Part shown: positions 7,628 to 16,815 of the stretch, piece by piece
Layout of the letters: every line of letters begins with the position of its first letter
How positions within the stretch are numbered: the stretch's first letter is position 1
Assembly (NCBI RefSeq): GCF_020005365.1
Contig: NZ_JACNML010000001.1
Location: forward strand, 186,001 to 250,000
Direction of reading: 5' to 3'
DNA length: 64,000 nt
DNA from: Kangiella shandongensis
GTDB lineage: Bacteria; Pseudomonadota; Gammaproteobacteria; Enterobacterales; Kangiellaceae
Program-made: the position numbers and the translations under genes
Notes under the pieces: model-generated
Seen by the model: only the letters and a program-made list of their open reading frames with translations
What the model was told of the DNA's origin: nothing
Databases searched by the model: none

Positions 7628-9583
7628 TTACTTTCCAATGTGTTCTTCCAGGAAATCAAAGATCAGCTCAAAAGACTCGATTCGGTACTCCACTTTCTGG
7701 AACCCGTGACCGTCTTCTCGATAGTAAGTTTGAACGTCTTTACCTTCTTTTTTCAAAGCCTCTTCCATCACGTAAGCATTTTCAATTGGCACTCGTACAT
7801 CGTCTTCACCATGAATTAAGAATACCGGTACCTTAACTTTATCAGCATGGAATGCAGGAGAACGCTCTTCCAGAACTTTAGTATCCGATGAGCTAAATGC
7901 TTTAGCTAACCAACTATTTTTATAGGCTGCTGAAGCATTTCGGAATGAATCGGCCTTATCCCATTGTAATTCAATATCATAAAGTCCAGCTTCAGGAATC
8001 ACACACTGGTATAAATCAGGATGCCTTACAGCCGCATGCATCGAGGCGTAACCACCATAACTAATACCATGCATACAGACTCTGTCTTTATCAGCGTAAC
8101 CTTGCTTAATGGCCCATAAAGTCGCATCGGCAAGATCATCCTGCATCTTGGTGCCCCACTCACCATGACCAGCATCTTCGAAATCCTGTCCATAACGTCC
8201 AGAACCACGATAGTTTAACTGAAGAACCAGGTAACCTCTATTAGCAAGCAACTGTGCTCTCCAATCAAATCTCCAAAGATCATAAGCCCCATAAGGTCCA
8301 CCATGTGGAAAGACCACCATGGGGAGGTCTTTTAGCTCTTTATTGTTAGGGATTGTTATCTGCCCATACATTTTCAAACCATCGCGAGCTTGCATTGCAA
8401 ATGGTTCAATCATCGCCATTTCCTTAGGTTTTATGTGTGGCATTGAGCTGGTAATATATTCCGCTTTATTGTTCTCACGGTTAAAGAGGTAATAGTCTCC
8501 AGGATTACGATCACTGGCTACCCTGACAACCGTAAATTTTCCATCTTTACTGTAATTGCTGACCGTTATATCAGAGCCCTTAAAACTGGCTCTCAGATTT
8601 TTATGGAAACTCACCTCATCAGCTACAGAAGGATCATCCAGATAATAATAGCTTGGGTAACCCGGTTCATAGTAGACACCGACAACCTCTCCTTCATCGC
8701 CCTTGATAGCCGCAATTACATCAACGTCTGGGTGTCTGAATAGCTTGGTAATTTCTTGGGTTTTCATATCCAGAACAAAAAAGCCTAAAACACCATCGTG
8801 ATCCAGGTCGTGATTCGAGCGGAAATAAAACTTATCGTTGTCGAGATTAAATCCAAGCGGGAGAACTGTTGGAACCTCATCCCTATTTTTGGGTAATGCC
8901 ATTACTTTCCATTCACCACCGATATCCTTAAGATGCAATCTGCTGACATTATCGGTACTATCATCTTCATCTTGAGGGTCAAACTCGAGAGCGACTCGGG
9001 GTTCATCATTCAAGTCAACGAAGATTGCGCGAATACCCGCATCATCCCCTACCGCCTCGGGAGAGTCAGGAGCGTAATCTAACTTGGCTTTGTAGGTATC
9101 CAGATAGTGAAGCTTGACGTCATTATCTTGCCAATGAGACTTATAAACTAAAATCTTTTCGGGGTCTTCATCGTATGTGGATATAATTCGTATCCCGGAG
9201 CGCTGGTAGTCCCACAACTCTTCTCTTTTAGTACCATCAATATTGCCAGCCATTAACCGGTAATTTTTCTTGGCCCCATCCAGCCAACCCGTAATGTTTC
9301 CAGCAAGTAGGATAATCCGTTCATTATTAGCCCAACGAAAGAACACAACCTCTCTGTTCGGTCCCACGTCAAATGAGGTTAATAGTTCTTTATCGACTAG
9401 ATTTATAATACCGAGTTTAACTTCCGTTCCTTCCTCAAAGGTAAAAGCAAGATGTTTACCATCCGGGGAAATTTTCGTGGATTTAAACTGAGGTTTTTTC
9501 GCAAAATCTTCGATTGGAATCTCTTTTGCTTGAATACTGGTCAATGCGAATAAACCAGCCAAGAATAAAATAAGCTGTTTCAT
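7628..9583 (-). CDS. S9 family peptidase (prolyl oligopeptidase/acylaminoacyl peptidase type), secreted
   Basis: 651 residues. The signal peptide MKQLILFLAGLFALTSIQA ends at an A-K-E site, so the enzyme is probably periplasmic. An N-terminal beta-propeller-like region (about 25-390) precedes an alpha/beta hydrolase domain. The catalytic triad is visible: Ser508 in GISYGGYAS, Asp595 in HGEDDVRVP and His626 in DGHGF. Such enzymes cleave short peptides, often after proline or from acylated N-termini. tcdA lies 54 bases upstream on the same strand, so read-through from it is possible. This is the first of two S9 peptidases in the window, fitting a peptide-using lifestyle. Confidence 0.9.
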   Translation of the reverse strand: MKQLILFLAGLFALTSIQAKEIPIEDFAKKPQFKSTKISPDGKHLAFTFEEGTEVKLGIINLVDKELLTSFDVGPNREVVFFRWANNERIILLAGNITGWLDGAKKNYRLMAGNIDGTKREELWDYQRSGIRIISTYDEDPEKILVYKSHWQDNDVKLHYLDTYKAKLDYAPDSPEAVGDDAGIRAIFVDLNDEPRVALEFDPQDEDDSTDNVSRLHLKDIGGEWKVMALPKNRDEVPTVLPLGFNLDNDKFYFRSNHDLDHDGVLGFFVLDMKTQEITKLFRHPDVDVIAAIKGDEGEVVGVYYEPGYPSYYYLDDPSVADEVSFHKNLRASFKGSDITVSNYSKDGKFTVVRVASDRNPGDYYLFNRENNKAEYITSSMPHIKPKEMAMIEPFAMQARDGLKMYGQITIPNNKELKDLPMVVFPHGGPYGAYDLWRFDWRAQLLANRGYLVLQLNYRGSGRYGQDFEDAGHGEWGTKMQDDLADATLWAIKQGYADKDRVCMHGISYGGYASMHAAVRHPDLYQCVIPEAGLYDIELQWDKADSFRNASAAYKNSWLAKAFSSSDTKVLEERSPAFHADKVKVPVFLIHGEDDVRVPIENAYVMEEALKKEGKDVQTYYREDGHGFQKVEYRIESFELIFDFLEEHIGK

Positions 9584-9637
9584 GCCAAGTCCTTTCTTGT
9601 AAATTTTAATACTTTGTTTGAATAATAAAGCAATTGA

Positions 9638-10414
9638 TTATGCTTTTTTAGTGATCTTTTGTAACAATAAGCCGACGGCAAAATAGCCAAACGTTGCCGT
9701 GATATGCGTAGCCGAGCCCATCCCCACATCACAGGCCATGCGTAGAGCACGTTCAGAATCGGGCTTTTGCCGCGTAATACCGCCGTCAGGCAGTGGGTAG
9801 GATAGTTGCTCTGTCGAATAGACACAAGGGATCTGGTATTTACGCTTCAAATTGCTGGAAAAACCATAGTCATAACGCAGAATGGAACGTGTTTTGGCCA
9901 GTAAAGGGTCATTGTGGGTGCGCGTAATATCCGCCACCGTAATCTGCTGCGGGTCAATCTGCCCCCCCGCTCCGCCAATACACACCATGGGCACTTTATT
10001 ACGCTTACAGTGACGAATCAATGCGGCTTTGCCACGAGCGCTATCAATGGCATCAATCACATAGTCAAACTCAGAGCCTATCAACTCTCTGGTATTCTCA
10101 GGCTTCAGTAAATCTTCAACAATGGAAACTTCACACTCAGGATTGATATCGGCAACTCTATTTTTTAAAACATCGCCTTTACCCTGACCTATTGTGCTTT
10201 CAAGAGCCACCAGCTGCCGGTTGATATTACTTTCACTGACTTCATCCGGATCAATCATTGTAATAGCGCCAATTCCCGAGCGAGCCAACGCTTCGACTAT
10301 CCAGGAGCCGACACCGCCGACTCCGATGACACAAACATGGGACTGTTTAAACTTATCTAACGCTTTTTGCCCATAAAGTCGCGCGATACCACCAAATCGT
10401 GTCTCCACAAACAT
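9638..10414 (-). CDS. tcdA: tRNA threonylcarbamoyladenosine dehydratase
   Basis: 258 residues, ThiF/MoeB/E1-like fold. The nucleotide-binding loop GVGGVGSW is near 32-39, followed by IDPDEVSESNINRQ, the typical ATP and partner-binding motif; YVIDAIDS and the later CVYSTEQ segment fit TcdA (CsdL/YgdL). The enzyme uses ATP to cyclise t6A37 of ANN-decoding tRNAs into ct6A. A hydrophobic C-terminal segment, TATFGYFAVGLLLQKI, matches the membrane-associating tail seen in the E. coli protein. It is transcribed in the same direction as the following peptidase gene. Confidence 0.93.
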   Translation of the reverse strand: MFVETRFGGIARLYGQKALDKFKQSHVCVIGVGGVGSWIVEALARSGIGAITMIDPDEVSESNINRQLVALESTIGQGKGDVLKNRVADINPECEVSIVEDLLKPENTRELIGSEFDYVIDAIDSARGKAALIRHCKRNKVPMVCIGGAGGQIDPQQITVADITRTHNDPLLAKTRSILRYDYGFSSNLKRKYQIPCVYSTEQLSYPLPDGGITRQKPDSERALRMACDVGMGSATHITATFGYFAVGLLLQKITKKA

Positions 10415-10544
10415 CTCTACATAAAATTAAGTTGTCATGATTATAACAAGCAATAGCTCCACTGGGTAAGACTGATAACTGGTTCGGTATTTTTTGCTGT
10501 TAAAAACCGATAGAATAGCGCCAAACTTATAGAGGTAGACAACA

Positions 10545-11300
10545 ATGACATTGACAAAAGTTCTTACTGCAACCGCTATTTTGGCGACATCAGGCGCAGC
10601 CAGCGCTGACTTTATAGGCCTTCACATTGGAGCTGAAAGCTGGAATTACGATATGGATGGCTATATCAGTTCAGGCAATGAGAATATCGACTTAAACCAG
10701 GACTTAGGTTTGAAAGACGATGATGGCAGTATTTACCATATTGCTTTCGAACATCCGGTACCTTTTTTACCGAACGTCAAGCTCCAAAAAAACAATCTGG
10801 ACGGCAGCGCGATTGGTAATGCAACTCAAACTTTCACCTTCAATGACGTGACTTTTGTCGAAGGGAGCGAGTTAGCTTCACGTTATGATCTGACCCATAC
10901 GGACTACACGCTATACTATGAGCTGCTTGATAACTGGGTTAACCTTGATCTTGGCCTGACAGGTAAAGATTTTGACGGCTCCATGGAGGTTAACTACACA
11001 GCGACGACCGGTACCGTTGGCAGCCGACTGGATCTAAAAGGAACCGTTCCCGCCGTTTACGGCAAAGCCCAGTTTGATTTGCCATTTACTGGCCTTAGCA
11101 CTGGCGCTACTTTTAATATCGGTGAAAAGTCTGGCGACAAAATTTCTGATATCAAAGCCTATTTAGCCTACGAAGGCGATTCGGGTATCGGCCTTGAACT
11201 GGGTTACCGTACTTTTGATGTTGAGTTTGACGATTTTGATTCATTGTCCAGCGATATCACTATCGATGGTTTTTATGCTGGATTTACTCTACACCTGTAG
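10545..11300 (+). CDS. TIGR04219-type outer-membrane beta-barrel protein
   Basis: 251 residues. The signal peptide MTLTKVLTATAILATSGAASA is followed by FIGLHIGAESWNYDMDG, typical of the TIGR04219 barrel family. Alternating aromatic strands continue to a C-terminal strand ending GFTLHL. GAGGTAG lies before the ATG. Its role is unknown; most likely a small outer-membrane channel or structural protein. It is monocistronic, and its terminator is shared with the convergent ampG. Confidence 0.85.
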   Translation: MTLTKVLTATAILATSGAASADFIGLHIGAESWNYDMDGYISSGNENIDLNQDLGLKDDDGSIYHIAFEHPVPFLPNVKLQKNNLDGSAIGNATQTFTFNDVTFVEGSELASRYDLTHTDYTLYYELLDNWVNLDLGLTGKDFDGSMEVNYTATTGTVGSRLDLKGTVPAVYGKAQFDLPFTGLSTGATFNIGEKSGDKISDIKAYLAYEGDSGIGLELGYRTFDVEFDDFDSLSSDITIDGFYAGFTLHL

Positions 11301-11319
11301 CATGTAGAGTGGTAGATAT

Positions 11320-11346
11320 AAAAAGGCGTTAATCAGCGCCTTTTTT
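11320..11346. terminator. Bidirectional terminator between the barrel gene and ampG
   Basis: AAAAAGGCG and CGCCTTTTTT arms with a short loop, between two convergent genes. Confidence 0.85.
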
Positions 11347-11360
11347 CTACTCCCCCTTGA

Positions 11361-12719
11361 CTATTCTGCCGCATCTTCTTTGACAGACTGAATTTTTTCA
11401 CACCCCAGTAAATGCCCATTCCAAGGAGCGATCTTGAACAGGATCAACATACCCGGTATTGCAGCGAAAAAGCACACATAGAAGAAATTCACCCAGCCCA
11501 ATCCTTCTGCCGGAATCTGTAACCAGTCCAGAATAGTAACCACCCACTCACTGGAGTCTTCTTCTTTCCCCCTGACCAGGTAGCCTGTCACCGACCCTGC
11601 AAAAATTCGCGGCAAAGAAACAAAAGCAGAGAGCAACGCGAACTGTGTTGCAGTAAATCGTAAGTCCGATAACTTACTCATGTAGGCCAATACCGCCACC
11701 TGTCCTAAACCGACACCAATATATTCTGCACTCACCACCACAAACAGCACTGGCAAGCTATCACCAACGCTAGAAAGCCAGACAAAGCCTAAAATGGACA
11801 GCATCTGGAACACACCAAAGACCCACAAAGAGCGCTTAATCCCCAGTTTAATCATCCAGACACCACCAATGACGGTACCGGCGATCATAGCCCAAAGGCC
11901 CGTTAATTTAACGGTCGAACCAATCTCCGTCCATGAAAAGCCCATCTGCTTATAAAAAGGCGTTGCCAATGCCGTTGCCAGATTGTCACCCAACTTATAG
12001 AAAAACAGGAAAGCCATGATTAACAAGGCTGTTTTGATCCCACTTCTCAAGAAGAAATTCTTGAAGGGTTCGACCACCGACTGAATAAAAGTTAATGGCT
12101 TATATTCATAGTTATCAGGCTCGGGAATAATAAGGGAGATAACTGCTGCGGTCGCGCAGAATCCAGCAAGGAAGATATGAACCCAGGTCCAGTCAATGGT
12201 ATCAGCCATAACTAATGCCAAACCACCTGGAACCAAACCTGCTAAGCGCCATGCATTAACATGAAACGCATTCCCCACACCCAGCTCGCTATCCGGTAAA
12301 ATCTCTCGACGATAAGCATCAATGACCACATCAGCACTGGCGCTAAAAAAGCCGATACCAAAAGCTATAATCATCAAGTTATTCGAGCTGGCTGACGCGA
12401 AAGGTGTCGTAAGCGCCAGCATCAACAGCCCAAGTACAACTTGGGTAACAAAAATCCAGCCCTTACGGCGTCCCATTAACGGTATTTTGAATTTTTCCAT
12501 CAAGGGCGCCCAGATAAACTTCCAGGTAAAAGGCAACTGCGCCAATGTAATTAAGCCAATTTCCTGCAAAGTAAAAGTAGAATCTTCCATCCAGCCCGGT
12601 AGATATTGCGCTAAAACGTAATAAGGGAACCCCGAGGTAAAGCCAAGGAAAAGACAGATCAGCATTCGCTTATTCGCGAGGTGATGGATAAATTGTTGTA
12701 AACTACTGCTTAAATGCAT
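11361..12719 (-). CDS. ampG: AmpG-type muropeptide permease (MFS)
   Basis: 452 residues with about 12 transmembrane helices. The opening LICLFLGFTSGFPYYVLAQYLP and the motif PFTWKFIWAPLMEKF followed by GRRKGWI are characteristic of AmpG, which imports GlcNAc-anhydroMurNAc (muro)peptides for cell-wall recycling. Two central segments (about 215-245) form the usual cytoplasmic loop, here ending in the PEPDNYEYKPL stretch. It is divergent from the panE-msrB fusion, with 47 bases between the starts. No ampC or ampD lies nearby. Confidence 0.88.
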   Translation of the reverse strand: MHLSSSLQQFIHHLANKRMLICLFLGFTSGFPYYVLAQYLPGWMEDSTFTLQEIGLITLAQLPFTWKFIWAPLMEKFKIPLMGRRKGWIFVTQVVLGLLMLALTTPFASASSNNLMIIAFGIGFFSASADVVIDAYRREILPDSELGVGNAFHVNAWRLAGLVPGGLALVMADTIDWTWVHIFLAGFCATAAVISLIIPEPDNYEYKPLTFIQSVVEPFKNFFLRSGIKTALLIMAFLFFYKLGDNLATALATPFYKQMGFSWTEIGSTVKLTGLWAMIAGTVIGGVWMIKLGIKRSLWVFGVFQMLSILGFVWLSSVGDSLPVLFVVVSAEYIGVGLGQVAVLAYMSKLSDLRFTATQFALLSAFVSLPRIFAGSVTGYLVRGKEEDSSEWVVTILDWLQIPAEGLGWVNFFYVCFFAAIPGMLILFKIAPWNGHLLGCEKIQSVKEDAAE

Positions 12720-12766
12720 ATTCTGCTTCTTAGATTGTTGTTCTATTTTTTTAACTACTGGATATT

Positions 12767-14035
12767 ATGATTTCAATTCTCGGTGCCGGTGCGGTCGGCC
12801 AGCTACTAGCCCATAAACTAACTGAAGCCTCTATTGATTGCCAGTTAATTGTTAGGCCCGATGCTCTGCTGGATTCAGGCCGATGGCAGTTAACCGTTCA
12901 GGATGGCCCAACTTATCACGAAATCAAAACGATAACTGCTTCAGATTGTGATGAATTAGGGCAACTGTGGGTTTGTGTGAAGTCGCCTCAGCTAAAAACC
13001 GCTCTGGAAAGCGTGGCTCACGCCATCACCGCTGAAACAGTTATGGTACTTTTTCAGAATGGCATGGGCCACGAAAGTGTCGCTAGCCAATTTATCAGTT
13101 CAGAGAATATTTTTCTGGCCAGTAACACTCATGGCACCTATCAACAGGGCAGGCAAAGCATTCACTATGGTGGACACGGCAGCATTACCTTCGGCTGTTT
13201 AAACCACAGCAAACAGCCCAAATGGTTGACGTCGACTCTATTACAAACGCTGAATGCCAGCTGGAGTAATGATATAGAGTCTATTCTATGGCAAAAGCTG
13301 TTCGTTAACGCCGTAGTTAACCCATTAACCGCGATTTATCAGTGCAAAAATGGTGCCCTGCTGGAAGAGCCAGTCTACCCAAAGGTTATGGCGCTCATCA
13401 ATGAAAATCAACGGCTGGCTAAAGTCATGCAACCCGGTATCGCCGATAACTTAAAAGACAACACCTTATCTGTCATCCGAAATACCGCCGACAACCAATC
13501 TTCAATGCTACAAGATGTGTTACGAGGACAGGAAACAGAAATAAGCGCCATCAATGGTTACCTGTTAGAAACAGCGCAACAATACGGGATACATGTCCCT
13601 CATAATTGGCGGCTGTGGAGCGAGTTCCATATCGCTTATCCACCGCTAAAAGCATTAAGAGAACAGGCATCTCAAAACTTCGACTCGTTGACCTACCAGG
13701 TGACGCAACAACATGGTACGGAGCCACCGTTCTCAGGAGGGTACAACCTCCATCATGAGCAGGGGATTTATCGTTGCATTTGTTGCAATAACCCATTATT
13801 TGGCGATGACTCAAAGTTCGACTCAGGCTGTGGCTGGCCAAGCTTCGATAAAGCGCAGGACAATAAAGCCATTGCTTACCGCGAAGATACCAGCCACGGC
13901 ATGCACCGTACTGAAATTCTTTGTGCTCAGTGTGGCTCGCATCTGGGGCATGTGTTCGAGGATGGTCCTACTGAGACCGGCCAACGCTTTTGTGTTAATT
14001 CTGTTAGCCTCAATTTTACCAAGGACAACTCATGA
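12767..14035 (+). CDS. Fusion of a PanE-like 2-dehydropantoate 2-reductase and MsrB methionine sulfoxide reductase
   Basis: 422 residues with two complete domains. Residues 1-295 are ketopantoate reductase-like: GAGAVG at 6-11, the LWQKLFVNAVVNPLTAI helix with its lysine near 177, and the EISAINGYLLETA segment near 257-270. Residues 306-417 are MsrB: TEPPFSGGY, zinc-binding cysteine pairs at 337/340 and 386/389, DSGCGWPSF, DTSHGMHRTE, HLGHVFEDGP and the catalytic Cys409 in RFCVNS. PanE makes pantoate for coenzyme A with NADPH; MsrB reduces methionine-R-sulfoxide. The linker is only about 10 residues and the reading frame is uninterrupted. The next gene, a thioredoxin-like lipoprotein, overlaps by four bases. 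I know both families as separate proteins; the fusion looks unusual. Confidence 0.88.
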   Translation: MISILGAGAVGQLLAHKLTEASIDCQLIVRPDALLDSGRWQLTVQDGPTYHEIKTITASDCDELGQLWVCVKSPQLKTALESVAHAITAETVMVLFQNGMGHESVASQFISSENIFLASNTHGTYQQGRQSIHYGGHGSITFGCLNHSKQPKWLTSTLLQTLNASWSNDIESILWQKLFVNAVVNPLTAIYQCKNGALLEEPVYPKVMALINENQRLAKVMQPGIADNLKDNTLSVIRNTADNQSSMLQDVLRGQETEISAINGYLLETAQQYGIHVPHNWRLWSEFHIAYPPLKALREQASQNFDSLTYQVTQQHGTEPPFSGGYNLHHEQGIYRCICCNNPLFGDDSKFDSGCGWPSFDKAQDNKAIAYREDTSHGMHRTEILCAQCGSHLGHVFEDGPTETGQRFCVNSVSLNFTKDNS

Positions 14036-14547
14036 AACCCTTTTTAGCCGTCAGTCTATTGCTTTTCTTCTCTTTAATAACAGCATGTACCACGCAATCC
14101 CAGACAGAAACAGCAAACCATCACAGTCGTTTTAGTCAGCATGTTGACGCCGAAGGGGTTATTTCAATAGAGGCTTTGCAGATGGGCTATCCTATTTTCA
14201 GAGTCAAAAGGGAGTATCAACCAGCGAATAACTCAATCCAACAGTTCAACGCACTTGAGCAACCAACCAGCATCAAAGCATTCTTCGGAACCTGGTGTCA
14301 TGACAGCCAGAGGGAGATCCCCGATCTCATCACCTTCTACCACTCACTGGACAACCCCAAGGTTAAGCTCACCTTAATTGCGCTGGATCGTAGTAAAAGT
14401 GATCGTGCAGGCTTAGCGGCAAAAGCAAACGTCAAATACACACCAACAATAGTTGTTTCTCAGAATGGGCAGGAACTTGGCCGTATTATAGAAAAAAGTG
14501 ATGGACCAATGGATCGGGAGTTATTATCCATCCTACAGTCTAAGTAA
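14032..14547 (+). CDS. Thioredoxin-fold lipoprotein with a single active-site cysteine (WCHDS)
   Basis: 171 residues. The signal peptide ends in the lipobox LITAC, so the protein is lipid-anchored. A thioredoxin-like domain spans about 75-165: ATG-type strand IKAFFGTWCHDSQREIPDL, then KLTLIALDR, and the cis-proline segment VKYTPTIVV. The redox motif is CHDS instead of CXXC, so it has only the nucleophilic cysteine; the WCxDS form occurs in a recognisable subfamily. The start overlaps the msrB-fusion stop (ATGA), implying coupled translation and a shared oxidative-stress role. It cannot recycle a disulfide by the usual two-cysteine route, so it may act as a thiol peroxidase, an isomerase or a non-redox protein. 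Confidence 0.75.
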   Translation: MKPFLAVSLLLFFSLITACTTQSQTETANHHSRFSQHVDAEGVISIEALQMGYPIFRVKREYQPANNSIQQFNALEQPTSIKAFFGTWCHDSQREIPDLITFYHSLDNPKVKLTLIALDRSKSDRAGLAAKANVKYTPTIVVSQNGQELGRIIEKSDGPMDRELLSILQSK

Positions 14548-14552
14548 GAAAG

Positions 14553-15224
14553 CTAAGGCACCATGACCTGCCGTAAGGCTTCACCACGACGAACCCAGGG
14601 GATCACCCCAAGATTCTGAGTTTGTAACCGTTGTGCAGCAGCGTGCGCTTCGGACTGAGTCGCAAAACCGCTTAACACAACGGTGTAATAGGTTTGGCCA
14701 TTTACCAGGGTTTGATAGTAGCGACTGTCCGGAACTTGATTGCTCAAACGGATGGCTCCGTCCTCCCGTGTATAGGCAGCCAGCTGAACAACCCAGGCTG
14801 ATACCTCACTCTCTGTATCAAGGTCTTGCGATTCTGACTGCCCCTTATCAGCGGGTACAACCGGTTTACTCTGGGTAGGTTCTGTTAACTGAGACGGCTC
14901 ATCCTCAACGAGACTCTGGGACTCTGTGGGAGTCTGGATTATCGGCGAGCTGGGAGTAACTGGCTCCGTGGCAGTAAGCTGTGGCTCGGTTTGAGTCGTT
15001 TGATCTGGCTCTTCTACCATCGTTTGCCTTTGCCGAGCCAGGCGCACAAACTCATCATCAGACTCCTGACACAACCACTCGTCATCGCTCTGAGGCGTAC
15101 AATACCAATGGCTATCAGTCTGCGGCTCCGTTGGCGTGACTGTAGTTTTACTCGAGCAAGCCAGTAGCGCTGACACACCAAGTCCAATATAAATCCATCG
15201 AGACATACTATGACGCAATAACAT
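14553..15224 (-). CDS. SPOR-domain lipoprotein
   Basis: 223 residues. The N-terminus ends in the lipobox ALLAC (start MLLRHSMSRWIYIG; AAGGAG precedes the 15224 ATG closely, and the Met at 15206 is an alternative). A Pro/Thr/Glu/Ser-rich spacer covers about 70-140. The C-terminal SPOR domain (about 142-218: AWVVQLAAYTREDGAIRL, YYTVVLSGFATQSEAHAA) binds septal, denuded peptidoglycan. It is probably an envelope protein linked to division or cell-wall turnover. It sits tail-to-tail with the thioredoxin-like gene, five bases apart. Confidence 0.82.
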   Translation of the reverse strand: MLLRHSMSRWIYIGLGVSALLACSSKTTVTPTEPQTDSHWYCTPQSDDEWLCQESDDEFVRLARQRQTMVEEPDQTTQTEPQLTATEPVTPSSPIIQTPTESQSLVEDEPSQLTEPTQSKPVVPADKGQSESQDLDTESEVSAWVVQLAAYTREDGAIRLSNQVPDSRYYQTLVNGQTYYTVVLSGFATQSEAHAAAQRLQTQNLGVIPWVRRGEALRQVMVP

Positions 15225-15286
15225 AGACTCCTTTGGCTTAAGTTGTCATTATTACCAAAAACAACCTGTTGATTTCCTTAACAATA

Positions 15287-16102
15287 TTACTTCAGCAAAT
15301 CTTCTTCAAGTGGTTTTTCCTGCTGATACTGCTGTAAGTGACTTTGATAATAGCCCAGCAATTTCTCAGAGCAGTTTTGGCACTTGCCGGCACTCACCAG
15401 ATCTACGGCCTTGGTTTGAAAGATCACAGCTTTATCGAACTGCCCGTCCGCAGCATAAGCTGCAGCCAAGGTATCCAGATAACCATGAGCTTCTGGATAT
15501 TTATTCACCACTCTTTGTGCTAGCCGTATAGCACCCTCAGGATCGTATAACTCACTGCCCCTGGCCAGGGCCTTAATCCAGGCTAAATTATTCATGGCGC
15601 GGTAGTTATGCTGCTTTACCGACAATTGATACCAGTAGCTGGCTTCATTAGGGCTTTTCTGCTGTCCCGCGTGCCCAAACAGGAAGATATTGCCCATCCA
15701 GAACTGAGCAACATCATCCCCACTTTCAGCAAAAGACTGCATTTTCTTCAACGCGCTCTCAGCAACTTCCGAATTTTCTGGATCTAAAATGTCGTTAACA
15801 GTCTGGTAAAAAATGGCTTTATCGAATCCCTCTTCAGCCGCCTTATGTACCAGCGAATATCCTTGCTCAGGCTGATCACTTCGAATATAGATCATTCCTA
15901 AGTAATAATGAGCAGGGATATCACCATCCTCGACCGCCTGCTCACAGTGTTTTAAAGCGACTTTATAGCTTTTTGCCAAGAAATGGGTTTCACACAAAGA
16001 CGCATGTTTATCCGCCGAACTACAAGCCATAAGCAGCAATAGGCAAAGCAGTAGCAACCCCACCAGCTTGATGGTTGATGTCCAGTTACAGCAAAAACTC
16101 AT
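15287..16102 (-). CDS. Sel1/TPR-repeat lipoprotein
   Basis: 271 residues. A strongly hydrophobic leader ends in LLLLMACSS (lipobox MAC). The mature part is alpha-helical repeats: AHYYLGMIYIRSDQPEQGYSL, DVAQFWMGNIFLFG and NEASYWYQLSVKQHNYRAM are Sel1-like, and AHGYLDTLAAAYAADGQFDKA is a TPR. Such solenoids hold protein complexes together; no specific partner is evident. The SPOR gene follows 62 bases later on the same strand, so the two may share a transcript. Confidence 0.75.
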   Translation of the reverse strand: MSFCCNWTSTIKLVGLLLLCLLLLMACSSADKHASLCETHFLAKSYKVALKHCEQAVEDGDIPAHYYLGMIYIRSDQPEQGYSLVHKAAEEGFDKAIFYQTVNDILDPENSEVAESALKKMQSFAESGDDVAQFWMGNIFLFGHAGQQKSPNEASYWYQLSVKQHNYRAMNNLAWIKALARGSELYDPEGAIRLAQRVVNKYPEAHGYLDTLAAAYAADGQFDKAVIFQTKAVDLVSAGKCQNCSEKLLGYYQSHLQQYQQEKPLEEDLLK

Positions 16103-16192
16103 GTAATAATAGTAAATTCACGCTAAAGATACCTTTATTATGGTAAAACAATCGGTAAAATGCACCTGAATTCCGTAATTTATGAGGAAAGT

Positions 16193-16804
16193 ATGTCTGA
16201 TATAAAAAAACAACACGCAACGCCATTAAGCCCTGAAGCTCTGGACACACTATTCAAAGAAGCTAGAACTTATAACGATTTTGAAGAGACTGAAGTATCT
16301 GATGAGCTGCTGCATAAATTGCATGATCTGGTCAAAATGGGCCCCACATCAGCGAACTGCTGTCCGATGCGTATTATTTTTGTCAAAAGTGATGAAGCAA
16401 AAGAAAAACTGAAACCGTGCCTGATGGAAGGTAATGTCGATAAAACGATGAAAGCACCGGTCTGCGCTATCATTGGTATGGACATGGAGTTCTACGAGCA
16501 CTTGCCAAAGCTATTCCCACATACCGATGCTAAAAGTTGGTTTGTCGGCAATGACACATTCATCGAATCGACCGCATTTCGTAACAGCTCGCTACAAGGT
16601 GGATACTTTATCATGGCAGCTCGCGCACTAGGGCTGGACTGCGGTCCCATGTCGGGCTTTAGTCCCAAGAAGGTTAACGAAGCGTTCTTTGCCGGCACAA
16701 AGATCAAAGCAAACTTCCTTTGCAACTTAGGTTATGGCACGAAAAAAGACTTATTTCCTCGTAGCCCCCGCTTTGACTTCGACGACGTTAACTCAATTAT
16801 CTAG
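16193..16804 (+). CDS. rutE: Nitroreductase-family malonic semialdehyde reductase, RutE-like
   Basis: 203 residues from the ATG at 16193, which follows GAGGAAAG; an in-frame ATG 33 bases upstream lacks a ribosome site. The sequence closely follows E. coli Rut[61 protein letters not shown] and the GPMSGF motif. RutE uses NAD(P)H and FMN to reduce malonic semialdehyde to 3-hydroxypropionate during pyrimidine degradation. No other rut gene is visible, so it may work with a separately encoded uracil or beta-alanine route, or as a general flavin reductase. The next gene starts 11 bases later. Confidence 0.85.
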   Translation: MSDIKKQHATPLSPEALDTLFKEARTYNDFEETEVSDELLHKLHDLVKMGPTSANCCPMRIIFVKSDEAKEKLKPCLMEGNVDKTMKAPVCAIIGMDMEFYEHLPKLFPHTDAKSWFVGNDTFIESTAFRNSSLQGGYFIMAARALGLDCGPMSGFSPKKVNEAFFAGTKIKANFLCNLGYGTKKDLFPRSPRFDFDDVNSII

Positions 16805-16815
16805 GAAGCCTGTAT

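Noticed and set aside
13713..14135. 140-codon frame overlapping the panE-msrB fusion
   Set aside because: It is an alternative frame of conserved MsrB sequence and of the lipoprotein start.
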